From Saccharothrix carnea (GTDB lineage Bacteria; Actinomycetota; Actinomycetes; Mycobacteriales; Pseudonocardiaceae), in the NCBI RefSeq assembly GCF_003014735.1, contig NZ_PYAX01000005.1:558001-622000 (forward strand): 64,000 nucleotides of DNA. The letters run 5' to 3'. Within the stretch, counting starts at the first letter, position 1; each line of letters begins with the position of its first letter. The notes under the pieces are model-generated. The model saw only the letters and a program-made list of their open reading frames with translations, searched no databases and was not told the origin of the DNA. Below are positions 50,248 to 61,361 of the stretch, piece by piece. The translations under genes were made by a program, and so were the position numbers.

Positions 50248-51900
50248 CTAACGGTCCGCGGCCCGCCACCCTTCGGGGTGCAAACCCGCTGGTTCGCGCT
50301 CCGCGTCGAGTGCCACGCCCCGCTCGTCGATGACCCGGACGGCGTCCACGTACACGCCGCGGCCGCCGTAGCCCGTGCCCCGGACGTACCGCCAGCGGAA
50401 CTTGCCCGCCGACTCCGTCTCCAGCTCGACCTTCTGCCAACGCCGCTGCCCGTAACCGGCCAGCACCCGGACCTCGCGCCACGCGGACCCGTCGTCGGTC
50501 GCCTCCAGGACGACCTTGTCGCCCGGGTCGAGGTCCACGAACGCCCAGAACGACAGCTGCTGCTCCGCCGAGCGCCGCGGCAGCTCCCGCGTGGTCAACG
50601 TGGCGCCGTTCGACTCCGGCGTCCACGCCGTGCCGTGCCGGGGACGCACCGCCAGCGCCTTCGCCAGGCCGTCTGCCGCCACCCGCCGGGCCGGGTTGAT
50701 CGAGCCCCAGTTCCGGCTCGGGTGCACCCGGTTGGTCAGCAGGATCGCGATCGACCGCGACAACGGGTCCAGCACCAGCGTGGTGCCCGTGTAGCCGGTG
50801 TGCCCGGCGGCCCGCGGCGAGGTCAGCGCGCCCATGTACCAGCGCTGGTCCAGCTCGAAGCCCAGGCCGTGCGAGTTGCCCGGGAAGCCCTGGTTGAAGT
50901 CGGTGAGCATCAGCTCGACGGTGTCCTCGCGCAGGATCCGGCCGCCCGCGTGCGCGCCGCCGTTGAGGATCGCCTGGCCGAGCACGGCCAGCTCCCGCGC
51001 GGTGGAGAACATGCCCGCGTGGCCCGCGACGCCGCCCAGCGACCAGGCGTTCTCGTCGTGCACGCTGCCGCGGATGATGCCCCGGCCCGCCTGGTACTCG
51101 GTGGCGGCGATCCGGTCCAGCTTGGCCGCCGGCGGGTTGTAGCCGGTGTCCACCAGGCCGAGCGGCGCGGTGATGTCGTCGCGGACCAGCTCGTCCAGCT
51201 TCTTGCCCGACCACTTCTCGGCCAGCAGGCCGAGCGTGATCAGGTTGAGGTCCGAGTACAGGTAGGTGGTGCCGGGGGCGCTGCGCGGCTTGGTGTCCAT
51301 CACGGCCTTGAGCCGCGACGGGATGTCGGGGTACTGCGACCACAGCGGCAGCCACGCGACCAGGCCCGAGGTGTGGGTCAGCAGCTGCCGGACGGTGATC
51401 GACTCCTTGCCGTTGACGCCGAACTCCGGCAGGTGGCGTGCCACCGGGTCGTCCAGCCCGAAGCGGCCCAGCTCGTGCTGCCGCATCACCACGATCGAGG
51501 TGAACAGCTTGGAGATCGACGCCAGGTCGAAGATCGTGTCCTGGGCCATCGGCACCCGTTGCGCCTCGGGCAGCTCGGTGCCGGCGGCGTCGGCGTAGCG
51601 GACCGCCCAACCGGTCGGCTCGTGCGTGACCACGACGCCGTCGTGCGCGAACAGCGTGACGGCGCCCGCGAACAGCGGGTGGCCGGTCGCGTCCGGGACG
51701 GTGTACCGCTCGATCTGCGCCAGGGCGGCGTCGAGCGGCGCCGGGTCGAGTCCCACGCGCTGCGGGGTACCCGTTCGCAGCACGTTGCTCGACCAGCCCT
51801 CGTGCGGCTGGTCGAAGCGTGCCTCGCGGCCCTCGGCGTGCGCCGGCAGGGTGACGGACAGGGCCATGGTGGTCGCGATCAGCAGGGCGGGGACGCGCAT
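50248..51900 (-). CDS. Secreted serine hydrolase, AmiE/YbbE-like (beta-lactamase family)
   Basis: A 550-residue exported protein with a signal peptide (MRVPALLIATTMALSVTLPA, cut after AHA). The class C beta-lactamase-like domain has SISKLFTS (SxxK), the Tyr in TYLYSDLN and HTGYTGT near the third motif. A C-terminal beta-sandwich (about residues 425-545) may bind wall glycans. In Bacillus the equivalent AmiE (YbbE) removes peptide from MurNAc within the same gene cluster, so this is its probable role. ATG 13 bp after the namZ stop. Confidence 0.85.
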   Translation of the reverse strand: MRVPALLIATTMALSVTLPAHAEGREARFDQPHEGWSSNVLRTGTPQRVGLDPAPLDAALAQIERYTVPDATGHPLFAGAVTLFAHDGVVVTHEPTGWAVRYADAAGTELPEAQRVPMAQDTIFDLASISKLFTSIVVMRQHELGRFGLDDPVARHLPEFGVNGKESITVRQLLTHTSGLVAWLPLWSQYPDIPSRLKAVMDTKPRSAPGTTYLYSDLNLITLGLLAEKWSGKKLDELVRDDITAPLGLVDTGYNPPAAKLDRIAATEYQAGRGIIRGSVHDENAWSLGGVAGHAGMFSTARELAVLGQAILNGGAHAGGRILREDTVELMLTDFNQGFPGNSHGLGFELDQRWYMGALTSPRAAGHTGYTGTTLVLDPLSRSIAILLTNRVHPSRNWGSINPARRVAADGLAKALAVRPRHGTAWTPESNGATLTTRELPRRSAEQQLSFWAFVDLDPGDKVVLEATDDGSAWREVRVLAGYGQRRWQKVELETESAGKFRWRYVRGTGYGGRGVYVDAVRVIDERGVALDAEREPAGLHPEGWRAADR

Positions 51901-51913
51901 CGCTGTTCTCCCT

Positions 51914-53166
51914 CTACCGGTAGCGCAGGTAAGGCCGGCGGGTGCGGTCGAACGCGGCCAGCTCGTCGGCCCAGGCGCCGACCACCTCGTCGGTGTTCGC
52001 GCCCGCGTCGACCATGCGGCGCAGCCGGTCCGAGCCGCTGAGCTTGTCGATGTAGAGGTCCGGGCGCCACGCGAAGACCTGGGGGTAGCGGGCCCTCGCC
52101 GTGACGATCATGGCGACGGCCGTGCGTGGCGCGTCGAAGCTGTGGGCGTCGGTGAGGTGCAGGGCGACGCCGCCGCACAGCTTGTTGGCGAACTTGTTGA
52201 ACGTGGGCGTGAAGTAGGTCTCCCGGAACCGGACGCCGGGCAGGCCCAGCGCGTTGAGGTCCTCGGCCCACCGCCAGTCCAGGCCCGGTGCGCCGATCGT
52301 CTCGAACGGGCGGGTGGTGCCGCGACCCTCGGAGAACACCAGCCCCTCGAACAGGCACGTGCCGGGGTAGACCAGGGCCGTGTCGTGCGTGGGGACGTTC
52401 GGGCTCGGCGGTACCCACGGCAGGCCGGAGTGCAGGTCGTCCCGCTTCCAGCCCCGCACGTCGACCACTTCGAGGCTCGCCACCCGGCCACCGTCGGTGG
52501 GCAGGAACTCACCGTCGAACAGCCGGGCCAGCTCGCCGATGGTCATGCCGTGCTGCTGCGCGATCGGCTTGCGGCCGACGAACGTCGCGTAGGCCGGGTC
52601 GAGCTGCGGGCCGCGGGCCGTGCCTCCGACCGGGTTGGGCCGGTCGAGCACGACGAACCGCGCGCCGGTCGCCGCGGCGGCCTGCATGACCGCGTACATC
52701 GTCCAGATGTAGGTGTAGAAGCGCGCGCCGATGTCCGCGATGTCGAACACGAGCGTGTCCACGCCCGACTTGGTGATCATCCCGGCGATCTTGGTGACGC
52801 TCGCGCCGTAGGTGTCGTAAACCGGGATGCCGGTGCGCGGGTCGAGGTAGTCGCCCTCCGAGCCGCCGGCCTGCGCCGTGCCGCGGAAGCCGTGCTCGGG
52901 GCCGAACGCGGCCAGCGGCCGCACCCCGGCGGCCACCATCGAGTCGACGATGTGGGTGTGGTCGCGCAGCACGCCGGTCGGGTTGGTGACCACGCCGATC
53001 CTGCCGCCCGCGAACCGCTGCCAGCCGTCCTCGGCGAGCTGCTCGGCACCGGTCTTGATCAGGCGCGGTCGGTCCGGGTGGTCGGGAGCGCTGTCGAACG
53101 CGCCGAGCGCGGGGACGGCGAGGGCGCCGGCGCCCGCCGCGAGGAAGTGCCTGCGGTCCATGGCGG

Positions 53167-53170
<4 letters not shown>
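51914..53170 (-). CDS. namZ: Exo-beta-N-acetylmuramidase NamZ (DUF1343)
   Basis: A 418-residue DUF1343 protein. The N-terminus MDRRHFLAAGAGALAVPAL has a twin-arginine-like signal. Family motifs: GPEHGFRGTAQAGG, VFDIADIGARFYTYIWTM, RGTTRPFETIGAPG and FNKFANKLCGG. NamZ removes terminal MurNAc from peptidoglycan fragments. GTG 53170 overlaps the nagZ stop as GTGA; an inner ATG at 53161 is the alternative. Confidence 0.92.
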
Positions 53171-54879
<1,709 letters not shown>

Positions 54880-54904
54880 TGCGGCCTCCCCACTGGGAAT
54901 CTTC

Positions 54905-54938
54905 CACCACAACGTGGTGCGTTTGGCAAGTTACCCAC
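54905..54938. promoter_or_regulatory. nagZ upstream region with a second candidate MurR site
   Basis: TTGGCAAGTTACCCAC at 54923-54938 (reverse of GTGGGTAACTTGCCAA) matches the murR site in 13 of 16 positions. A CACCAC/GTGGTG inverted repeat lies next to it at 54905-54919. It is 44-59 bp upstream of the nagZ start. Confidence 0.5.
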
Positions 54939-55080
54939 GTCACAGAGGCGGGTCAACGGGTTGCGTTGTGTGGCCATTGTGCGGAGGGGCACCGACAGAA
55001 CCAGGGGTTTGGCGAGTCACTCGTTCGGGCATTAGTTCGGCGAGTCGCGCTTTCGGGGCAGGAAGCAGTGGCGCAAAAAG
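54939..55080. other. Spacer upstream of nagZ
   Basis: No gene. GGCGAGTCACTCGTT and CGGCGAGTCGCGCTT recur loosely around 55011-55060. Confidence 0.35.
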
Positions 55081-55114
55081 ACGGTGGGGCCCCTCGACCG
55101 AGGGGCCCCACCGT
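55081..55114 (-). terminator. Perfect 15 bp intrinsic terminator
   Basis: ACGGTGGGGCCCCTC / GAGGGGCCCCACCGT with loop GACC. Read leftward, the stem is followed by CTTTTTG, a true U-tract that is rare in this window. It must end a minus-strand transcript coming from 55115-55470 or from the HAD gene. Confidence 0.9.
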
Positions 55115-55470
55115 CGTCAGCGCGGGCTTCTGAGTTACCAAGCGTGCAACTCGTGTCGTACCGACCTGGCCTCGGCGTCCGGCGTCCCGGTACGCAGGCC
55201 CTAGACGACAAGCCTCCCGCGGCGTGCTGCGCGTGGGTGTCTCGAAGTCCGCGCACGGAGCTCCGCCGGGGTGGACGCTGCTTCTCTTCCGCTTCGTCCC
55301 TGGCCGACCCGAGGTCCGCACTTCCATTTGTAGTGCGTGTCCGGCGTCACAGCAAGGGCTCGATGGGGTGCACCGGTCAAGCGACCGTGAGTAGCGGAAA
55401 GTCTTTTGTGACAGTGATTCCGTGCCACCGGGGACCCCCGGTACCGCTGACCGGGGCACGCCGGGGTGAA
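55115..55470 (-). ncRNA. Candidate small RNA or long 3' region upstream of the 55081 terminator
   Basis: 356 bp between the HAD stop (55471) and the terminator, without a supported gene. Frames here are short or run into the terminator. A small hairpin (GAGTT...AACTC) sits at about 55132-55152. It is either the 3' untranslated region of the HAD mRNA or an independent sRNA. No known RNA family recognised. Confidence 0.35.
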
Positions 55471-56283
55471 TCAGCTCCGGCGGCGCCTGCGCAGGCCGTA
55501 CCAGGCCACGCCCGCGGCCGTCGCGGCGCCCAACCCGATCGCGGTGACGGCCACCGCGGTGCCGGACGGGCGGGGGATGCGGGCGCGCAGCGACACGGGG
55601 TCGGAGAACGTGAGCACCGGCCAGCCGCGCTGGGTGGCGGTCCGGCGCAGCGCGCGGTCCGGGTTGACCGCGGTCGGGTGGCCGACTGCCTCCAGCAGCG
55701 GCAGGTCGGTGATCGAGTCGGAGTAGGCGTAGCAGCGGCTCAGGTCGTAGTCGTGCTGCTCGGCGAGCTGCTTGACGGCGATCGCCTTGTTCTCGCCGGC
55801 GCAGTAGAAGTCGACCTCGCCGGAGTAGCGGCCGTCCGCGACCACCATTCGGGTGCCCACGCTGTGCGTGGCGCCGATCATGGTGGAGATGGGCGCGACC
55901 AGCTCGTCGCCGGAAGCGGACACGACGACCACGTCGTGGCCCTCGCCCTTGTGGTCGGTGATGAGCTGCGTGGCCTCCTTGTAGACGAGGGGATCGACGA
56001 TGTCGTGCAGCGTCTCCTCGACGATCGAGCGCACCTGCTCGACGTCCCAGCCCTCGCAGAGCGCGGTGATGTGCGAGCGCATCCGGTCCATCTGGTCGGC
56101 GTCGGCGCCGGCCAGCATGAAGACGAACTGCGCGTAGGCGCTCTTGAGCACCGCACGCCGGTTGATCAGGCCCTCTTGGAAGAAGGGCCGGCTGAACGCC
56201 AGCGTGCTCGACTTGGCGATGACGGTCTTGTCCAGGTCGAAGAACGCGGCGACTCGACTGCCTTCGGTGGCGTGCTCGGTCAC
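55471..56283 (-). CDS. HAD-family phosphatase (SerB-like, Rv3661 type)
   Basis: A 270-residue HAD hydrolase with motif I AAFFDLDKTVIAKSS, motif II VVVVSASGDEL, the Lys in AGENKAIAVKQL and motif IV AYSDSITDLPLLEAVG. A C-terminal membrane helix (AVAVTAIGLGAATAAGVAWY) ends in RRRRR, so it is probably membrane-tethered. Homologous in place to Rv3661. It may dephosphorylate a phospholipid head group or phosphoserine; unknown. GTG at 56281-56283. Confidence 0.88.
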   Translation of the reverse strand: MTEHATEGSRVAAFFDLDKTVIAKSSTLAFSRPFFQEGLINRRAVLKSAYAQFVFMLAGADADQMDRMRSHITALCEGWDVEQVRSIVEETLHDIVDPLVYKEATQLITDHKGEGHDVVVVSASGDELVAPISTMIGATHSVGTRMVVADGRYSGEVDFYCAGENKAIAVKQLAEQHDYDLSRCYAYSDSITDLPLLEAVGHPTAVNPDRALRRTATQRGWPVLTFSDPVSLRARIPRPSGTAVAVTAIGLGAATAAGVAWYGLRRRRRS

Positions 56284-56440
56284 CGGTCAAGCTTAAGCGG
56301 GGAGGGGTCGGCCGGCCGCCGCAGTGGTTCGTGAGTTTACGAATCAGGTGTGCGGTCGGTCGAATTTTGGTCTCCCTCTAACGAGAAGACACGCATGACC
56401 CTGTCCCGTGGGGATACAGTAGACGGGTCCGGCTCGACCG
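56284..56440. other. Spacer holding the HAD and 6C RNA promoters
   Basis: 157 bp with no gene. The AT-richer stretch at 56330-56375 (GAATTTTGGTCTCCCTC) probably carries promoter elements, though none is textbook. Confidence 0.4.
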
Positions 56441-56512
56441 GACGGGTTCAGTCCGACCCCCCGGGACTGAACCAATGACGACCCCCGTCCCTCCCCCCTG
56501 GCGGGGGTCGTC
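56441..56512 (+). ncRNA. 6C RNA
   Basis: Two adjacent hairpins, each with six cytosines in the loop: stem GGTTCAGTC(C) / (G)GGACTGAACC with CCCCCC at 56457-56462, then GACGACCCCCG / CGGGGGTCGTC with CCCCCC at 56493-56498. This is the defining structure of the actinobacterial 6C RNA (B11 in M. tuberculosis), found there between Rv3660c and Rv3661, exactly as here. The 5' end is not fixed and may lie some 30-40 bases upstream. It is thought to regulate mRNAs through its C-rich loops. Confidence 0.9.
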
Positions 56513-56765
56513 CCATGTCCGGGGTCGGTTTTCCGGGGTCGTCGCGCTGGACCTCCGCGCACTCGCGCTCCTTGTTCCATCATCCTCCGATTCTTTCGCC
56601 GCCGCGGCCGTGACCGCCGTCTTGCGGACTGCCGGCGGGGTTGTCGGCCGTCGAGTTGTCCACAGGCCATCCGGTTGTCCACATGTTGATCATGTGGCGT
56701 TGTGTCCTTCCTCACCGCTCGACACCGTGGAACCCGTAGATCCGCAACGGGAACGGGGGAGTGGC

Positions 56766-57818
56766 GTGAAGCGACCGGTGGCTTTGGTGACCGACGCGGT
56801 ACTGGTGGACGAGGTGCTGCACGCGGCGGCGGTCGTGGGCTGCGAGTTGGAGCGCGTGGTCGACGTGACGGCGTTGCGCGGGCGTTGGCACGGTGCGGCG
56901 GCGCTGGTGCTGGACTTCGAGGCCGTGGTCGCGTGCGCCGGGTTCCCGCGCAGATCGGGTGTCCACGTGGTCGGTGCCGGTCCGCCGGGTGCGGAGGTGT
57001 GGCGGCGTGCCCTGGCGCTGGGCGCGGAGCAGGTGCTGGAGCTGCCCGCCGACCAGGAGCGGTTGCGGGCGGTGCTGGCCGATGCGGCGGAGGACGTGCC
57101 GGTCGGTGAGGGCAGGGTGCTGGCGGTCCTGGGCGCGCGTGGCGGTGCCGGTGCGTCGGTGCTGGCGGTGGCGGTGGGGCAGGCCGTGCTGGCGGCCGGT
57201 GGTCACGGCCTGCTCGTCGACTGCGACCCGTTGGGCGGCGGTCTCGACCTGACGTTGGGCGCGGAGCGGCAGGAAGGGCTGCGGTGGCCCACGTTGCGGC
57301 TGAAGGGTGGCCGTGTGCCCGCCGCGGCGTTGCGCTCGGCGTTGCCGGGCCGTTCGGGCAGGCGGGGCAGCTTGACCGTGCTGTCCTGCGGCCGGACAGG
57401 TCCGGGCCCGGAGCCGGATGCCGTGGTGGCGGTGATCGAGGCGGGCAGGCGCGCTGGAGGGACCGTCGTGTGCGACGTGCCGCGCCAGCTGACCGCCGCG
57501 GCGTGTGCCGCCCTCGACCGGGCCGACCTGGCGGTGTTGGTGGTGCCCGCGGACGTGAAGGCGTGCATGGCGGCCAGGACCGTGGTCGACCAGGCCGCCG
57601 AACGGGGCGTGCGGCTGAAGGCGGTGGTCCGAGGCCCGGCTCCCGGCGGCCTGACCACGGCGCAGGTGGTGGAGGCGATCAACGTGCCGCTGCTGACCAC
57701 CATGCGCCCGGAACCGAGGCTGGCCAGAGCCCTGGACAGCGGCCACTTCCCCGAAACCACCCGCGGCCCGTTGGCGAAGGCCGCCCGAAAAGTCCTGGCG
57801 GCCCTCAATGCCCACTGA
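56766..57818 (+). CDS. Septum-site/CpaE-TadZ-like protein (Rv3660c type)
   Basis: A 350-residue MinD/CpaE-family protein: an N-terminal receiver-like part (VALVTDAVLVDEVLHAAAVV) and a ParA-like domain with a degenerate Walker A (VLGARGGAGASVLAVAVG) and LLVDCDPLGGGLDLTLG. It probably places or regulates the Tad machine encoded downstream, and in mycobacteria it is linked to septum placement. GTG 56766 has CGGGGGAG upstream. Confidence 0.9.
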   Translation: MKRPVALVTDAVLVDEVLHAAAVVGCELERVVDVTALRGRWHGAAALVLDFEAVVACAGFPRRSGVHVVGAGPPGAEVWRRALALGAEQVLELPADQERLRAVLADAAEDVPVGEGRVLAVLGARGGAGASVLAVAVGQAVLAAGGHGLLVDCDPLGGGLDLTLGAERQEGLRWPTLRLKGGRVPAAALRSALPGRSGRRGSLTVLSCGRTGPGPEPDAVVAVIEAGRRAGGTVVCDVPRQLTAAACAALDRADLAVLVVPADVKACMAARTVVDQAAERGVRLKAVVRGPAPGGLTTAQVVEAINVPLLTTMRPEPRLARALDSGHFPETTRGPLAKAARKVLAALNAH

Positions 57819-58524
57819 CCGGAACACCCCGCTGCCCCACCCCACCCGCCCACGAACGGAACCCGCCCCACCACCCTCGGTCGACACCGGTTCCCCACCA
57901 GCACGACCCGACCGACCACCACCTCCAGCCGACAGCGGTTGCCCGCAAGTCGAACCCGGTGCCGAGCAACACCAGGCCGTGGTCGACGAAGGCTGCTCGC
58001 GAACCGAACCCGGCGCACTCGGACCCGGCGCAGCGCTCACCGAATCACCCGAGGCCCTCCCGGCGTCACCCGGAGCCCGCCGAGCACCACCCGGCTTCCC
58101 GCGTTCCCCATCACCCGTCGCGACATCACTTCCTCGGGCGCCCGGACCGCGCGGTCCGATGCCCGGCAGTTGCCCGCGATCCAGTCGTCCGCCCTCGGCG
58201 AGGGCGGCTCAAGACCTCTTGGCGGTGCTTCATGGCTACTGATCGAACCCATCCATCGCATGGGCCGGGTGGCTCGGCGTGCGGAAGTCGGGTCCGGCGT
58301 CGGGGTCGGGCGGTGGGTGGTGAGTCGTGATCTCGGGCCCACGGTGAGGCGGCATCCCGGGTTTCGGGCGCCGGTGCGGTTTCGGCGTTGTCGGCCGGAG
58401 CTGCTTTCGACGCTGGTGTTCGCCGAGTTGTCGGCGCAGTTGCGAGCCGAGGCGGGCGGTGGGCGGCAGGGGTTGGTCGATGCCGCTCGGGAGGTGCTGG
58501 GTGGACGTCGTCGGGAGGGTGATC
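57819..58524. other. 706 bp spacer between the TadZ-like gene and tadA
   Basis: Left part (to about 58200) is C-rich and Pro-biased with no believable gene. A GTG frame at 58320-58541 ends EVLGGRRREGDRERPC and overlaps tadA by 17 bp. Its second half has coding-like third positions but the first half does not, so it is only a weak candidate for a 73-residue protein. Confidence 0.4.
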
Positions 58525-59655
58525 GTGAACGACCTTGTTGAGCGGGTTCGGTTGCGGTTGGCCAGTGGGCGCGGGGACCTCACGTCCGCGGCGGTCGCGG
58601 CGGCGGTGCGGGGTGAGGCCGGTGGGGTGCTCGGTGACGAGGACGTCCAGCGGGCGCTCGCGGTGCTGCGGCAGGAGTTCGTCGGTGCCGGGCCGCTGGA
58701 GCCGCTGTTGCGGGATCCGGGCACGACCGACGTGTTGGTGACCCGGCCGGACCAGGTGTGGGTCGACGGTGTGGACGGGTTGCGCCGCACGGACGTCGCC
58801 TTTCCCGACGAGGCCGCGGTTCGACGGCTCGCGCAGCGGCTCGCGGTGGCGGCCGGGCGGCGGTTGGACGACGCCTCGCCCTACGTCGACGGGTGGTTGC
58901 CCGGCTCGGTGCGGTTGCACGCGGTGTTGCCGCCGATCGCGCCGTTCACCTGCCTGTCGTTGCGGGTCCTGCGTCCGGCGGCGCACGACCTGGCGACGTT
59001 GCGGGCCTGCGGCACGTTCGGCCGGGTGGCGGCCGATCTGCTGCGGGCGATCGTGGTGGCGCGGCAGGCGTTCCTGGTCGTCGGTGGCACGGGGTCGGGG
59101 AAGACGACGCTCCTCGCCGCGCTGCTGGGCTGTGTGCCGCACGACGAGCGCATTGTCTGCGTCGAAGACGCCGGGGAACTCCAGCCCGACCACCCGCAGG
59201 TGGTCCGGCTGCTGGCTCGCGGTCCGAACGTCGAGGGCGCGGGTGAGGTGACGATGCGGGACCTGGTGCGGCAGGCGTTGCGGATGCGACCCGACCGGAT
59301 CGTGGTCGGGGAGGTGCGGGGCGCCGAGGTGTGCGAGCTCCTTTCGTCGCTCAACACCGGGCACGACGGTGGTGCGGGGACGTTGCACGCCAACTCGCCC
59401 GCCGAGGTGCCCGCCCGGCTGGAGGCGTTGGCCGCGCTCGGTGGGCTCGACCGGCACGCCTTGCACAGCCAGCTGGCCGCCGCGGTGAAGGTCGTGCTGC
59501 ACATGCGCCGCGCGGGTGACGGCACCCGGCACCTGGCGGAGATCGGTGTGCTGGAACGGCGGTCCGGTGACCTGGTCGTCCGGCCCGCTTGGCGGCGTGA
59601 CGGAGGTTGGCAGGAAGCCGGTCCGGCGCTCAAGGGCCTGGTCGGTGCGCCATGA
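58525..59655 (+). CDS. tadA: Tad/Flp pilus assembly ATPase
   Basis: A 376-residue CpaF-type secretion ATPase (Rv3659c type). Walker A is VVGGTGSGKTTLLAAL (residues 186-201), followed by the Asp box VCVEDAGELQPDHP, Walker B RPDRIVVGEVRGAEV and the His box GHDGGAGTLHANSP. It powers assembly of Flp-like pili at the inner membrane. GTG 58525 has GGAGGG upstream. Its stop overlaps the tadB start (ATGA). Confidence 0.94.
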   Translation: MNDLVERVRLRLASGRGDLTSAAVAAAVRGEAGGVLGDEDVQRALAVLRQEFVGAGPLEPLLRDPGTTDVLVTRPDQVWVDGVDGLRRTDVAFPDEAAVRRLAQRLAVAAGRRLDDASPYVDGWLPGSVRLHAVLPPIAPFTCLSLRVLRPAAHDLATLRACGTFGRVAADLLRAIVVARQAFLVVGGTGSGKTTLLAALLGCVPHDERIVCVEDAGELQPDHPQVVRLLARGPNVEGAGEVTMRDLVRQALRMRPDRIVVGEVRGAEVCELLSSLNTGHDGGAGTLHANSPAEVPARLEALAALGGLDRHALHSQLAAAVKVVLHMRRAGDGTRHLAEIGVLERRSGDLVVRPAWRRDGGWQEAGPALKGLVGAP

Positions 59656-60413
59656 CTTTGCTGTTGCTGGCCGCGGCGTTGCTCGTGGTGCCCTCGGCCG
59701 AGGCGCGGCGGCGGCTCGCCGGACCTCGCCGCCGAGTGCGGTGGAAACCCCTGCGGCCCAAGCGAGTGCACGCGGTGCTGGTGGGGATCGCGTTGGGCCT
59801 GCCGGTGGGCGTGGGCGGGGTGTTCGCGGGTGCGTTGCTGGCGGCGACCGTGTGGCACGCGTACCGCGAGACGACTCGGCAACGCGACCGGCTGGCGGCC
59901 TCCGCCGCGCTCGCGGACGGGCTGAAGGCGTTCGTCGCCGAGCTGCGGTCGGGCGCGCACCCGGCGAAGGCGGCGATGGGTGCGGCGCAGGACGCGGAGC
60001 CGCCCGCGACCGACGTGCTGCGGGCCGTCGCGGCGACGTCGGCACGGGGTGGTGACGTGGAAGCGGCGCTGGTCGACTTCCCCGATGCCCGCCAGTTGGC
60101 GCGGGCGTGGCGGTTGTCGGCGGTGCACGGGGTGCCGTTGGCGGACGTGCTGGACGCGGTCCGCCGGGATTTCGACCGGCGCACCGCCTTCGCCGAGCAG
60201 GTCCACGCCCGCATGGCCGGTCCGCGGGCGAGCGCGGCGGTGCTGGCCGGGTTGCCGCTGTTCGGCGTGGTGCTCGGTGAGCTGAGCGGGGCGGGACCGC
60301 TGGCCGTGCTGTCCGGCACCGCGCCGGGCCAGGTGCTGCTGGTCGCCGGGGTGGTCCTGATCTGCGCCGGGCTGCAGTGGAGCGGTCGACTGACCAGGCA
60401 GGTGATCGCATGA
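59652..60413 (+). CDS. tadB: Tad pilus inner-membrane protein TadB
   Basis: A 253-residue T2SSF-domain membrane protein (Rv3658c type): N-terminal helices, a cytoplasmic helical bundle (DVEAALVDFPDARQLARAW; GVPLADVLDAVRRDF) and C-terminal helices (VLLVAGVVLICAGLQW). It is the platform on which TadA acts. ATGA overlaps on both sides couple it to tadA and tadC. Confidence 0.9.
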   Translation: MTLLLLAAALLVVPSAEARRRLAGPRRRVRWKPLRPKRVHAVLVGIALGLPVGVGGVFAGALLAATVWHAYRETTRQRDRLAASAALADGLKAFVAELRSGAHPAKAAMGAAQDAEPPATDVLRAVAATSARGGDVEAALVDFPDARQLARAWRLSAVHGVPLADVLDAVRRDFDRRTAFAEQVHARMAGPRASAAVLAGLPLFGVVLGELSGAGPLAVLSGTAPGQVLLVAGVVLICAGLQWSGRLTRQVIA

Positions 60414-61330
60414 CCCTGTCACCGCCGCTGGTGCTGTCACTGGTGCTGCTGGCCTTGGCGGTCATCACGCTCCCGGCACCGGGCAGGGCCGCGGCACGGC
60501 TCAGGCACACGGCCAGAGGCCAACCGGGAGCCGGGCCGGACGCTGGGCGACCACCCTGGCTGACGGTCGGCCGGCGACCTCGGTCCAAGGCCGGGCGACA
60601 ACCGGTGCTGGAGGCCGGGGGACAGCTTGGGCCGGAGATCGAGCGATCGTTTTGGCTGGAGCCGGGACCGCGGCCTGACTCGGCGATCGGGCGAACGCCC
60701 TCGCCGGAGGTTCGGGGACGGGTTGGGCCGAAGACCGGGCGAGTGCCCTGGCTGGGCCTCGGGCGACGAGCCGGGGCGAGGGCTGAGCTGGCGGCGCGGG
60801 TGGTGGCCGGGAGGCGGACACCGCTGAGGAGTTGGCGGCGGCTCGGGGCGGAGGTCAGGCGAAAACGCGGGCCCGAGGCGCGGTTCGGGGACCCGTTCGC
60901 CGCAGCGGCGGCGTGGGACCTGCTGGCGGCCGCGCTGAGGGCCGGGTTGCCGGTGGCGGAGGCGGTGCGGGCGGTGCTGCCGGGTGTTCCGGCCGGGGCG
61001 GCGGGGCGGCTGCGGGAAGTGGTCGACCTGTTGACGTTGGGCGCTGATCCGGTGGACGCGTGGGGCGAGGCGTTGGCGCACCCGGACACGGCGCCGCTGG
61101 CCAGAGCGGCACGGCGAACCGCGCGGTCGGGTGCGGCGTTGGCCGGGGCGGCGGCGGACCTGGCCGCGGAGGCGCGGGCGCGTGTGTCGGACCAGGCGGA
61201 GGCTCGGGCTCACCGTGCCGCGGTGCTCGTGGCGGGCCCGTTGGCGCTGTGCTTCCTGCCCGCGTTCCTGTGCCTGGGCGTGGTGCCGGTGGTGATCGGT
61301 GTCGTCAGCCGGGTGAGCGAGGGTTTCTGA
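60410..61330 (+). CDS. tadC: Tad pilus inner-membrane protein TadC, with low-complexity insert
   Basis: A 306-residue T2SSF-domain protein (Rv3657c type). An N-terminal helix (LVLSLVLLALAVITLPA) is followed by about 100 residues of Arg/Gly/Pro-rich imperfect repeats (GRPPWLTVGRRPR; GRVPWLGLGRRAG), then the usual bundle (AAWDLLAAALRAGLPVAEAV) and a final membrane helix. The insert makes it longer than expected and is probably a repeat expansion. Confidence 0.86.
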   Translation: MTLSPPLVLSLVLLALAVITLPAPGRAAARLRHTARGQPGAGPDAGRPPWLTVGRRPRSKAGRQPVLEAGGQLGPEIERSFWLEPGPRPDSAIGRTPSPEVRGRVGPKTGRVPWLGLGRRAGARAELAARVVAGRRTPLRSWRRLGAEVRRKRGPEARFGDPFAAAAAWDLLAAALRAGLPVAEAVRAVLPGVPAGAAGRLREVVDLLTLGADPVDAWGEALAHPDTAPLARAARRTARSGAALAGAAADLAAEARARVSDQAEARAHRAAVLVAGPLALCFLPAFLCLGVVPVVIGVVSRVSEGF

Positions 61331-61361
61331 GTGTCCACTTTAGACAACGAGAGGCTGGGAG

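Noticed and set aside
58126-61089. 987-codon minus-strand frame over the Tad genes
   Set aside because: Pro/Arg/Ser-rich antisense shadow of tadA-tadC, which overlap each other by ATGA junctions and carry clear motifs.
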